A model generated the notes under the pieces. The model saw nothing but the letters and a program-made list of their open reading frames with translations, was not told the origin of the DNA and ran no database searches. From positions 1 to 14,192 of the forward strand of contig CBDHFJ010000176.1 in assembly GCA_965262315.1 (NCBI GenBank): DNA of 14,192 bases, in the 5' to 3' direction. Of this stretch, positions 1-7,418 are shown piece by piece. Source of the DNA: JBCCFK01 sp965262315 (GTDB lineage: Bacteria > Actinomycetota > Acidimicrobiia > Acidimicrobiales > UBA8592). The position numbers and the translations under genes were made by a program. The number at the start of each line of letters is the position of its first letter. Position 1 is the stretch's first letter.

Positions 1-238
1 CGGCGGACCCGCCTGCGTTGAACTCGTCTCCCTCGATCACCGCGCAGTCGTCCACTCGGTTCGCGGCGGCCCGGGCCAGCGTCGACTTGCCCGCTCCGCT
101 GCGACCGTCGAGCGCCACCACGAGGGGTGCTCGGCCGGCTCCGGTGAGCGACTCGGTCGCGGCGACGAACAGCTCGACCTGCTGGCGCAGTCCTGCGGCT
201 GTCACGACCGGCTCATCAGTGGGGGAGTCCGGGGTCAT
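1..238 (-). CDS. P-loop kinase, uridine kinase-like (N-terminal part)
   Basis: Only the first 79 codons lie in the window; the gene runs off the left edge. It begins with ATG at 238 and reads MTPDSPTDEPVV. A Walker A motif GRSGAGKST spans residues 45-53 (Lys51), preceded by a hydrophobic beta strand (PLVVALD). The DEF at residues 72-74 sits where uridine kinase-like proteins carry an acidic residue after the second strand. This arrangement is typical of the uridine kinase / AAA-type small kinase superfamily, which transfers phosphate from ATP to a nucleoside or other small molecule. The substrate cannot be told from this fragment. The start lies 15 nt after the cytochrome c stop, so it is probably the next gene in the same transcript, although a nucleotide kinase has no obvious link to cytochrome c. 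No strong ribosome-binding site is visible. Confidence 0.75.
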   Translation of the reverse strand, partial: MTPDSPTDEPVVTAAGLRQQVELFVAATESLTGAGRAPLVVALDGRSGAGKSTLARAAANRVDDCAVIEGDEFNAGGSA

Positions 239-253
239 TGCTCGACCACGTCA

Positions 254-631
254 TCAGCGAAGCGACAGGAGGTAGTCGACGATCGCGTCGACCTCGTCGG
301 CGGTCAGGACGCCCGCATAGGACGGCATGCCCTCACCCCAGCCGTCGGCATGGTGCGCGCCGGGCGCGAGGATCGACTCGCGGAGGTAGTCGGCGGCCTC
401 GACACCGGGAACGCGGTCCGCTGCGGTCGATCCGATGGCCACGAGTGAGGGCCCGCCGACCGACGGACGGTCGGACACGGTGTGGCAGGAGACGCAGCCG
501 CGGACGCCGTTGTGGAACGACTCGGCGAACAGCTCGGCGCCGCGGGAGGTGGCTGCGGACGACGAACAGGCCCCGAGGAGCACGGCCGCGGTCGCCAGCA
601 CCGCACTCCCCAGGATCCGTCGGACAGGCAC
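254..631 (-). CDS. Lipoprotein class I cytochrome c
   Basis: A 125-residue exported electron carrier. The GTG start at 631 has an AGGA about nine bases upstream. The N-terminus is a lipoprotein signal with lipobox LLGAC (lipidated Cys22), so the mature protein should be anchored on the outer face of the cytoplasmic membrane. One haem c site, CVSCH, lies at residues 46-50 (Cys46 and Cys49 bind the porphyrin, His50 the iron). Met102 in GMPSY is the likely second axial ligand, and the closing helix (LTADEVDAIVDYLLSLR) is typical of small class I cytochromes c such as the cytochrome c555/CccA type. The probable role is electron delivery to or from a membrane oxidase; no oxidase gene is in view. 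The gene lies 42 nt downstream of the diguanylate cyclase and 15 nt upstream of the kinase, so co-transcription is plausible. Confidence 0.9.
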   Translation of the reverse strand: MPVRRILGSAVLATAAVLLGACSSSAATSRGAELFAESFHNGVRGCVSCHTVSDRPSVGGPSLVAIGSTAADRVPGVEAADYLRESILAPGAHHADGWGEGMPSYAGVLTADEVDAIVDYLLSLR

Positions 632-673
632 GACGCGATCCTGGCAGACCCGGGGTCCGGGGCGACGGACGCG

Positions 674-2238
674 TCAGCGGCGAACAGCGGTGGTCTTGGT
701 GGCCTTGCGTTCGTACATCACGCTGTCGGCCCGGGCGATCAGCTCGTCGCGGGCTTCCCCGGGGGCGGCCAGGGCCACACCGACGCTGGCGGCCACCTCG
801 ATCCCGAGACCCCATCGACCCGACAGACCCTTCGATCTCGCGCTCCAGCCGGCTGGCGATGGAGTAGGCATCGTCGGGGCGGACCACGTCGGCGAGGACC
901 ATCAGGAACTCGTCGCCTCCCAGACGCCCCACGGCGTCGCCGGGCCGGAGCACGCCGGTCAGTTGCTCGGCCACGGCGCAGAGCACGTCCGTCACCGCGG
1001 GCGTGGCTGTGGCGGTCGTTGATCGCCTTGAACCGGTCGAGGTCGAGGTACAGCACGGCCACGGAGCCGCCGGACGCCAACGCATCGTCGAGCCACGCCC
1101 GAATGCCGGCACGGTTCAGCAGCTTCGTCAACGGGTCGCGGCGCGCGTCCTCGGCGAGCTGGAGTCGCAGCGTGGTCGCCGCGGTCCGGTCCTCGATGGC
1201 CAGCAGCAACGCGCCCGGGGTCGACGGGTCCAACGGACGGAGGCTCAGTCGACCGTAGTGCCGGTCGCCCGACGGCTCGTGGTGGAACGCGATGTCGAGG
1301 TCGACGTCCACGATGCCACCGGCAGCGGTGTCGAGGGCGGCCTCGACGGTGCCGTCGTCGAGGCAGATGCCGAGGAGCTCGGCCAGACCGGCGCCCTCCG
1401 GGAGTCCCGTGATCTCCCACCAGCGGGCGTTGGCGAACACGACCGTGCCGTCGGGCTCGACGTGCAGCACGCCGGTCGGCATCGCCTCGGTGACTCGAGC
1501 GAGCAGCGCCTCGCGCTTGTGGAGCTCGGTGACCGCCTCCATCTCGTCGGAGATGTCGACGAACTCGGAGTAGACGTGTGGCCCGTCAGGCCCGTCGACG
1601 TCGGCCAGGCGGTTGTGGTCGGTCGCTTCGATCCACACCCATGAGTCGTCCTTGCGGCGCATCCGCTGCCGCATCCGCCTCGAGTTCCCAGGCTGGTCGA
1701 GGAGCTCGGCCCAGTTGACGATGCTGCGTTCGTGGTCGTCGGGATGGATCAGGTCCATCACCGACTGTCCGATGATGTGGTCGGGCTCCCAGCCGAGGGC
1801 TCGGGTGAAGTCGGCGTCGATGTCGAGCACGACCCCGGTCGGGCTCAGCTTGTTCGTGAATCGGCGCGGCGGGAGCAGGGTGGACGCCGAAGTGACGTCG
1901 TCGGTGGCGTCAGTCAGGTCGGTGAGCACACCGAGGAAGACCCCGTGCGATGCACTCAGATCGATGATGTGGAGGACCGCGGCCGTGGTGTCGTCGGCGA
2001 GGGTGACCGATCCGTCCGCCGCGCCATGGCGCCTGGCCAAGTCGAACAGCGCCACGGCCTTGCCCTGCGAGGCCGGTCCGAGCGGGTCGAGGGGTGTGAT
2101 CGCCTCGACCTGCTGCCCCCGGCACGGGAGGTCCTCGGGGAGGGGCACCACGGCTGCGCCACTCGGGTCGAAGGCGATGACGCGGCTGGCCGGGTCATCG
2201 AGGAGTTGGCGCACGCGGGCCGGGGTGTGCGGCTGCAT
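674..2238 (-). pseudogene. PAS-PAS-GGDEF diguanylate cyclase, split by two +1 frameshifts
   Basis: As written, the gene is in three frames. From ATG 2238 (MQPHTPARVRQLL) it reads cleanly to about 990. Dropping one base at 989-990 and one from the CCCC run at 810-813 (plus-strand numbering) restores a 520-residue protein ending at 674. Layout of the repaired protein: an N-terminal region of unclear fold (1-125), PAS near 130-235 (LDIDADFTRALGWEPDHIIGQ), PAS near 245-355 (DGTVVFANARWWEITG), and GGDEF from about 365. The active-site GGDEF is intact at 440-444. RPGD at 431-434, five residues earlier, fits the inhibitory I-site of cyclases that bind their own product. No signal peptide or membrane segment is seen, so a cytosolic enzyme making cyclic di-GMP in response to a PAS signal is inferred. 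Whether the breaks are real or sequence errors is open. The start has no clear ribosome-binding site and lies 47 nt after the thioesterase. Confidence 0.85.
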
Positions 2239-2285
2239 GGGTGGTCCATCGGCGGGACCGCCGCAGAGTTGACGAGTCGCAGGGG

Positions 2286-3087
2286 TCAGGTGGTGAAACG
2301 CAACCCCAGAAGGCTCTGGGTGCTCAGCCCCAGCCGGCCCTGCTCGTCGGCGAGCACCGCCGTGCACAGCGCCGACCCATCGGCCTCGAGGTTGGTCTCG
2401 GCCGTGACGCGGACCCACTCGCCGATCGGCTCGCGTCGGATGGCGAGGCTGAGGTCGGCGTTGATGAGCCCCACACCGTCTTCCATGTCGAAGATCGAGC
2501 TGATCCCGGAGCCGAAATCGGCCGCCGCCAGGAGCCGGCACAGCGGTGGGGTCGACTCGCCGCCGATCAGCGGCACCCGGAGTCGGATCCAGCACTCCAT
2601 CGGCCCGTGGCCCCAGGTGGTCGGCCACACGGGTCGGTGCTCGACCGCGTGCTGGTGGTAGGTGGTCGGGACCCCGCCGCTCGCCCACGATCCCATCTGT
2701 ACGGGCTGCGCTTCGGCGGGATCGGCGGCTGCCTCGACGGCGGTCCAGCGAGGTTCGGGAAGCGGTTCGCGCCGGAGGACGAGGGCCCGCGCCGACAACA
2801 ACCGACTGGCGTCGTGGGCAGCCGAGACCTCCACATCGACGTGGCTGACCCGCCGGCTGACATCGCGGCGAGCCACGTCAACCGTCAGGGGCACCAGGGG
2901 AACCGGCCCGCTCGATCTCGACGTTGAGCCGAGCCACGTACTGGTCGCCGTCGATGGCCTCGAGCACGCGATGCCCGACCAGGGCCGACGGAGGCCCGCC
3001 GTGCATGGCGTCGGCTCGCCAGGGGCCGGTCGTGAACGGCGTGGGGACGAACCGGTCGCCGTCTCGGATGAACAGCGCCTCGGTCAC
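2286..3087 (-). pseudogene. TesB/4HBT_3-like acyl-CoA thioesterase, split by one +1 frameshift
   Basis: The N-terminal part starts at GTG 3087 (MTEALFIRDG) and reaches GPWRADAMHGGPPSALVGH at 21-39, a stretch characteristic of double-hotdog thioesterase-like proteins (Pfam 4HBT_3 family). It then runs into a premature stop at about 2878. Removing one base from GGGG at 2897-2900 joins residue Gly62 to SLVPLTVDVARRDVS and carries the frame to the TGA at 2286, giving about 266 residues, a normal length for this family. The C-terminal half contains the second hotdog (STPPLCRLLAAADFGSGIS, then INADLSLAIRREPIGEWVRV). The family hydrolyses acyl-CoA thioesters, though many members have no tested activity. 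In the repaired reading of the upstream acyltransferase, its TGA overlaps this GTG (GTGA), which supports this start and translational coupling. Read literally, the gene is broken. Confidence 0.8.
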
Positions 3088-3096
3088 CCGGTGGAT

Positions 3097-4035
3097 TCAG
3101 GGTCGGGCGACGCGGTCGTCAAGTCGACGTCCACTGTCGGCCGGGTGGGCCGCGTGGGGCGGGTCGGTGTCGACGGTCGAGTCGGCCGCGTCGGTGCGGC
3201 TGCGGCTCCGTTCGAGGTGCCGGCTGTCTCCGAGGCGCCGTGGCCGTTGCGGCCCGGCGGGCGAGTCGGCTTCGACGGCGTGTCCTGCTTCGGGGGGAGT
3301 GGCCGGGTGCCGGTGTCCCTCTTTGGACTCGGACCGCTTGCCCGCGTAGGTGTTCACGTAGGTCTGGCCCGACAGCTGGGCGATGCGGAACATGACCTCG
3401 TCGGTCATCGCCCGCAGCGTGCGCGGGTCCTCCGGGTCGCCGATGTCGGTCGCCCAGATCGGCTCGCCGATGCGGATCCGGCACGTCTTGAACGGCTTCA
3501 TCAGGAACTGATCGGGTGGCTGGATCTCGACGGTGCCCTGGTGGCCGACGGGGATGATCGGCGCGTTGCAGCGAATCGACAGCCGCGCCGCGCCCGTCCG
3601 CCCCTTGTGCAGGTTGCCGCTGCGTGACCTGGTGCCCTCGGGGTAGATCATGAACAGGTGACCGCCGTCGAGCACGGTGGCCGACGTGTCCAGGGCCGCG
3701 ACGGCTGCTCGTCCACCCTTGCGGTCGACCGGAATCATGCCCATGGCGGGGAAGAGGTGCTTGGTCTTCCAGTCGTCCAGGTACTCGCCCTTGCCGATGG
3801 CCCAGACCCGGCGGGGGAGCACGGCCGGCACGAAGACCGAGTCGCAGAAGGACAAGTGGTTCGGGGCGATGATGCCCGGGCCGGTGCGGGGCACGTGCTC
3901 CACCCCTTCGACTTCGACGTTCCACAGGCGATGGACGAGCCACCTGATGGCGCCGAAGCCGTACTTGCTGGCCCGGTCGGAGCCGGGGAGTTCCGGGGCG
4001 GCCTCGAACTCGAACGAGGGCCGCCCCGCCGTCAT
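3097..4035 (-). CDS. PlsC-type 1-acyl-sn-glycerol-3-phosphate acyltransferase family protein
   Basis: A 312-residue protein as read. The acyltransferase signature is clear: NHLSFCD holds the catalytic HX4D (His60, Asp65), and YPEGTRSRSG at 131-140 is the phosphate-binding EGTR block. The family moves an acyl chain from acyl-CoA or acyl-ACP to lysophosphatidic acid or a similar acceptor at the inner membrane face. The ATG at 4035 overlaps the upstream ligase stop (ATGA), which strongly fixes the start. The last 80 residues, after YVNTYAGKRSESKEG, look atypical (Arg/His/Pro-rich) and stop at 3097. Skipping one base in the GGGGGG run at 3292-3297 instead gives a proline/threonine tail with PTRPTRP repeats, ending in a TGA at 3086-3084 that overlaps the next gene's GTG. 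I judge this corrected version (about 316 residues) the more likely product. The true acceptor substrate is not known. Confidence 0.88.
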   Translation of the reverse strand: MTAGRPSFEFEAAPELPGSDRASKYGFGAIRWLVHRLWNVEVEGVEHVPRTGPGIIAPNHLSFCDSVFVPAVLPRRVWAIGKGEYLDDWKTKHLFPAMGMIPVDRKGGRAAVAALDTSATVLDGGHLFMIYPEGTRSRSGNLHKGRTGAARLSIRCNAPIIPVGHQGTVEIQPPDQFLMKPFKTCRIRIGEPIWATDIGDPEDPRTLRAMTDEVMFRIAQLSGQTYVNTYAGKRSESKEGHRHPATPPEAGHAVEADSPAGPQRPRRLGDSRHLERSRSRTDAADSTVDTDPPHAAHPADSGRRLDDRVARP

Positions 4036-5474
4036 GACCGCAGCTCCCGGCGAATGGCCTTGCCGCTGGACGCCACCGGGAGGTCGTCGACGAAGTGGAA
4101 CACCGACGGGACCTTGTAGCCGGCGAGTTGGCTGCGGGCGAACGCTCTGAGGTCGGCTTCCGCGACGTCACCCGACACGTGGGCGATGACTGTCTCGCCC
4201 GTCTCGGCGTGGTCGCCGCCGACCACCACGGCGCCGCGGACCTGGGGATGCTGCATGAGGACGTTCTCGACCTCGGCGGGGTACACGTTGAACCCCGAAA
4301 CGATGATGATGTCTTTGACCCGGTCCACCAGGTGCAGATGGCCGTCGTCGTCGAACAGACCGACGTCGCCGGTCCACAGCCAGCCATCCGGGGCGAGGAT
4401 GGCGTCGGTGGCATCGTCGTCGTCCAGATAGCCGAGGAACACGCCGGGACCACGAACCACGATCTCGCCGACATCGCCCTGATCGACCGGATCGCCGGAC
4501 TCGTCCACCAGGACGAGCTCGACCCCGGGCCAGGGCTTTCCGACCGAGCCGCGAGGCGGGTCCAGGTTGCGACCGGAGGTGATCGCGGACGAGGTCTCGG
4601 TCAGGCCGTATCCCTGGCGGACATCGAGGCCGTATCGCTCCACGAGGCGCTCGTGCACGTCGTTCGGCAGGCTCGCCGCGCCCGATCGGGCGAACCGGAT
4701 GCGGTCGAACGCCGTGGTCGCACGCTCGCTGTTCGCCCAGCGTCGCCACATCGGCGGGGCGCCGGTCAACATGGTCACGCCGTGCGTTTCCATGAGGTCG
4801 AGTGCTTCGTCGGCGTCGAACCGCCGCTGGAACACCAGGGTGGCGCCGGCCCGGAGGCTCGAGAGGACGACGACGTTGAGGCCGAGCACGTGCGAGAGGG
4901 GAAGGGAAGCCAAGACGATGTCGTCGGCGCGCACGTTGTCCCGGCCATCGGCGCAGATCATCTGCTGGACCCAGGTCAGCGATGCATGGCTCAGCATCGC
5001 GGTCTTGGGCGTCCCCGACACCCCGCTGGTCGACAGGAGGAACGCCGGGGTGGCCGGATCGACGGGCACCGGAGCGGGTGCCTGCTCGGCCGAGGTGGCG
5101 ACGTCGGCCATGTCGAGCACGGGCACGCCTGCGATGGTCGAGAGCCCTTGCACCGACGCCGCGGTCTCGCCCACCACTGCCAGCGCCGGGCGCAGTGACG
5201 GCAGCTTGCGTTCGATCTCCGGCCGGGGGCTCAACGGGTTCACAGGCGCGACGACCGCGCCCACGCCGAGCACACCCAACGCAGCGGTGACGAAATGGAC
5301 CTCGTTGCCGCAGAGCAGCACCACGTGGTCTCCGGGCCTGATGCCGTGGTCCGCCAGGGCCAGCCGCATCGCGGCAACCCGGTCGCTCAGTTGGCCGTAG
5401 GTCAGTGCGAGATCGCCGTCGATGAGCGCCGTCCGCTCGGACGGATGCTCGTCGATCAGCGTGCCCAGGCTCAC
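4032..5474 (-). CDS. Acyl-CoA synthetase / AMP-dependent ligase (ANL superfamily)
   Basis: A 480-residue adenylate-forming enzyme that activates a carboxylate, probably a fatty acid, with ATP and couples it to CoA. Motifs in order: the P-loop-like STSGVSGTPKTAM at 148-160 (a variant of the usual TSGTTGxPKG), GYGLTE at 288-293, the ATP-ribose-binding TGD at 368-370, the hinge region around DRVKDIIIVSGFNVYPAEVE at 384-403, and the catalytic lysine in SSGKAIRREL (Lys472). The length is slightly short for the family but all core motifs are present. The frame stays open far upstream to 5771, but that extension lies inside the dehydrogenase gene and is Arg-rich nonsense; GTG 5474 (MSLGTLIDEHPSERTALIDGD) matches the normal family N-terminus. 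No ribosome-binding site precedes it. The gene lies 47 nt after the dehydrogenase, and its stop overlaps the acyltransferase ATG. Confidence 0.92.
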   Translation of the reverse strand: MSLGTLIDEHPSERTALIDGDLALTYGQLSDRVAAMRLALADHGIRPGDHVVLLCGNEVHFVTAALGVLGVGAVVAPVNPLSPRPEIERKLPSLRPALAVVGETAASVQGLSTIAGVPVLDMADVATSAEQAPAPVPVDPATPAFLLSTSGVSGTPKTAMLSHASLTWVQQMICADGRDNVRADDIVLASLPLSHVLGLNVVVLSSLRAGATLVFQRRFDADEALDLMETHGVTMLTGAPPMWRRWANSERATTAFDRIRFARSGAASLPNDVHERLVERYGLDVRQGYGLTETSSAITSGRNLDPPRGSVGKPWPGVELVLVDESGDPVDQGDVGEIVVRGPGVFLGYLDDDDATDAILAPDGWLWTGDVGLFDDDGHLHLVDRVKDIIIVSGFNVYPAEVENVLMQHPQVRGAVVVGGDHAETGETVIAHVSGDVAEADLRAFARSQLAGYKVPSVFHFVDDLPVASSGKAIRRELRS

Positions 5475-5521
5475 GACGCCGAGTATGGCATGTGACCGGT
5501 GTCGCAGCCGAGGTGCGCTGC

Positions 5522-6454
5522 TCAGATCTCCTTGTTGGGCCGACCGGTGCCGCCGCGGGGGCGGCCGCCCATGTCGGGGTTGAGCTCGGCCTCGGCCATC
5601 AGCTTGGCGACCAGCGGGCCCAGTTCGGTCGGGTCCTCGGGCTGCTCGGCGACCGGGCCCAGACGCCACTGCTCGGCGATGCCGAGCTTGTTGCCCTTGA
5701 CGTCGAAGACGCGGCCGGTGACGTTCTTCGCTTCCTCGGAGCAGAGCCACGCGGCGATGATGGAGATCCACCGCGGCGACATGGCTTCCTTCTGCTCGTC
5801 GGTCATCTGATCGAACCCGACGAGGTTCTCGGTCATGCGCGAGAGTGCGGCTGGGGCCAGCGCGTTGACGGTCACGTTGTACTTGGCCAGCTCCATGGCC
5901 GTGATCACGGTGAACGCGGCGATGCCGGCCTTCGCGGCGCCGTAGTTGGCCTGGCCGATGTTGCCGTAGATGCCCGACGGCGACGCGGTGTTGATGATCC
6001 GGCCGTAGGTCTCCTTGCCGGCCTTGGCCTGCTCACGCCAGTACACGGCCGCGTGGTGCGTGGGCCCGAAGGTGCCCTTCAGGTGGACGGCCATGATGGC
6101 GTCCCAGTCGTCTTCGCTCATCGAGAAGATCATGCGATCGCGGAGGATGCCCGCGTTGTTGATCACGATGTTGATGTCGCCGAAGGTGTCGATGGCCTGG
6201 TGGATCATGTCCTTGGCGGACTGGAAGTCGGCCACGTTGCCGCCGTTGACGACCGCCTCGCCGCCCATGCCTTCGATCTCCGCGACGACTTCCTGAGCCG
6301 GGGTGAGATCCTCACCCTGGCCGGCGGCGTCACCACCGAGGTCATTGACGACGACCTTCGCGCCGTGGGCGGCCAGCATCAGGGCGTGCTCGCGTCCGAT
6401 GCCGCGGGCGGCGCCGGTGACGAGGGCGACTTTGCCTTCGACCATCTTGCTCAT
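5522..6454 (-). CDS. Short-chain dehydrogenase/reductase, 3-hydroxyacyl-CoA dehydrogenase-like
   Basis: A 310-residue NAD(P)-dependent oxidoreductase. The cofactor motif TGAARGIG is at 13-20. Asp38 after the second strand (VVVNDLGGD) favours NAD over NADP. NNAG is at 99-102, and the catalytic Ser158, Tyr171 and Lys175 (YGAAK) are all present. The opening GREHALMLAAHGAKVVVNDLG is close to the dehydrogenase unit of multifunctional enzyme type 2, which oxidises (3R)-hydroxyacyl-CoA, and the neighbouring acyl-CoA ligase and thioesterase fit such a role. The exact substrate is inferred. ATG 6454 is chosen because GGAAGGA lies just upstream; an in-frame ATG at 6514 adds 20 atypical residues. A TAACGT hexamer at 6530-6525 could be a -10 element for this gene cluster, but no matching -35 is seen. 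The C-terminal tail (GMGGRPRGGTGRPNKEI-like, rich in Gly and Pro) extends past the core fold. Confidence 0.92.
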   Translation of the reverse strand: MSKMVEGKVALVTGAARGIGREHALMLAAHGAKVVVNDLGGDAAGQGEDLTPAQEVVAEIEGMGGEAVVNGGNVADFQSAKDMIHQAIDTFGDINIVINNAGILRDRMIFSMSEDDWDAIMAVHLKGTFGPTHHAAVYWREQAKAGKETYGRIINTASPSGIYGNIGQANYGAAKAGIAAFTVITAMELAKYNVTVNALAPAALSRMTENLVGFDQMTDEQKEAMSPRWISIIAAWLCSEEAKNVTGRVFDVKGNKLGIAEQWRLGPVAEQPEDPTELGPLVAKLMAEAELNPDMGGRPRGGTGRPNKEI

Positions 6455-6573
6455 GGGGGATCCTTCCGACGGAGGGTGGACGGCTCGGGCCCGCGCCTCG
6501 CTGACGCAGGTCATGCGGTCGACGACGTTACCCGACGGTCAATCGACCCGCCGAGTTCGACTCTCCCGCCGCT

Positions 6574-7224
6574 TCAGGCGGCGCTCGGGTTGGCGTCGAG
6601 GTCCGCGGCGCCGAAGGCGACGCCGAACCGCACACACCAGATCACCACCGTGTCGAAGACCTCGAGGTCGACGTCGGGCGGGATCTCGTAGTTCTGGCTG
6701 CCGATGTTGCCCTTGAGATCGCCCAGATCGATGAACTCGTCGTCGAAGTCGCCGGCCGGAGCGTCGGCGTCGGCGCTGGTCAGGTAGACGTTGAGATCAG
6801 GACCGTTGTCGGTGGCGAAGTCCTCGAAGCGCAGGAAACGCTGGTCGGTGCCGTCGTTGAGCACGAGGGCCGTCCCGACCGCGGGGTGGCTCCGATCGAC
6901 GAACTGGCCCTCGGCGAGCGTGACGATCTCGTCGCCGTCCATGGCGGTGTCCTCGTCGACCTCAGCGTCGGTCGGGATGTCGTCGTCGTCCATGGCGTCG
7001 TTCATGGCGTCGGCGGTGTCCTCGTCGATGGCGTCGCTCGGGAGCCCGGAGGCGCCGGCCCCGGAATCGAAGACGGGGCCGGCCTCGTCCACCTCGTCGT
7101 CGATGAACGCGGTGTGGATGCCGAAGAAGCCGAACGCCAGCCAGGCGAGGGCGGCGATGGCGAGCGCGCCGACCGGGAGCGCGATGCGCCAGTTGCGGCG
7201 GAGGGTGTCGATCATCGAGGTCAT
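6574..7224 (-). CDS. Membrane-anchored DM13-domain protein
   Basis: A 216-residue protein. A single hydrophobic segment at residues 14-36 follows a short Arg-containing N-terminus, predicting a signal anchor with the rest outside the membrane. An acidic linker rich in Asp, Ala and Met runs from 42 to about 100. The C-terminal half (about 104-208) is a DM13 domain: GQFVDRSHPAVGTAL, LRFEDFATDNGPDLNVYL, LGDLKGNIGSQNYEIP, and VVIWCVRFGVAFGAADL with the conserved Cys197. DM13 domains are proposed to be redox or electron-transfer modules, a prediction by domain context and not a proven activity. A second in-frame ATG at codon 4 is an alternative start; neither has a good ribosome-binding site. It is separated from the dehydrogenase gene by 119 nt, so it may have its own promoter. 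A 6-bp GC hairpin (6567-6583) overlaps its stop codon. Confidence 0.88.
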   Translation of the reverse strand: MTSMIDTLRRNWRIALPVGALAIAALAWLAFGFFGIHTAFIDDEVDEAGPVFDSGAGASGLPSDAIDEDTADAMNDAMDDDDIPTDAEVDEDTAMDGDEIVTLAEGQFVDRSHPAVGTALVLNDGTDQRFLRFEDFATDNGPDLNVYLTSADADAPAGDFDDEFIDLGDLKGNIGSQNYEIPPDVDLEVFDTVVIWCVRFGVAFGAADLDANPSAA

Positions 7225-7311
7225 GGTGGGTTCGCGGCATCGAGCGGCCGGGGTCTTCGGTGACCCTACTCACGGAAGGTGGTGCCCGACCCGTCGGCCT
7301 GCCGCTCCCTG

Positions 7312-7325
7312 CAGTCCCGGGACTG
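7312..7325. promoter_or_regulatory. 14-bp perfect palindrome in the divergent intergenic region
   Basis: The sequence CAGTCCCGGGACTG reads identically on both strands. It lies between the divergent starts of the DM13 gene (7224, minus) and the small unknown gene (7419, plus), about 90 bp from each, which suits an operator for a dimeric regulator. No regulator gene is adjacent and no clear -10/-35 pair could be assigned. The rest of the 194-bp gap holds nothing else I can name. Confidence 0.35.
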
Positions 7326-7418
7326 ATTGCAACGGTTTCGTAACGCCGCGGTCGTTGTCCTGACCTGGTGCTTCTGGGAGGGTGGTCCCCGGCGAGAGTA
7401 CAAGGGGCGACGGGCGCG

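Noticed and set aside
989..990. Programmed ribosomal frameshifting in the cyclase
   Set aside because: Two separate +1 shifts in one gene plus two more in neighbours, with no slippery site and stop context typical of programmed events, are better explained by indels.
482..1258. Plus-strand open frames across the broken cyclase and cytochrome c region
   Set aside because: Products are low-complexity and have no motifs; conserved PAS, GGDEF and haem motifs lie on the minus strand.
2239..2688. Upstream extension of the diguanylate cyclase to 2688
   Set aside because: It overlaps the thioesterase in another frame and translates to Arg/Pro/Gly-rich nonsense.
3119..3250. Plus-strand VGRVGRVG-type repeat peptide
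   Set aside because: It is the complement of the Pro/Thr/Arg repeat in the corrected acyltransferase tail and not a separate gene.
5475..5771. N-terminal extension of the acyl-CoA ligase up to 5771
   Set aside because: The extra 99 residues are Arg-rich and overlap the dehydrogenase coding sequence; the family N-terminus begins at GTG 5474.
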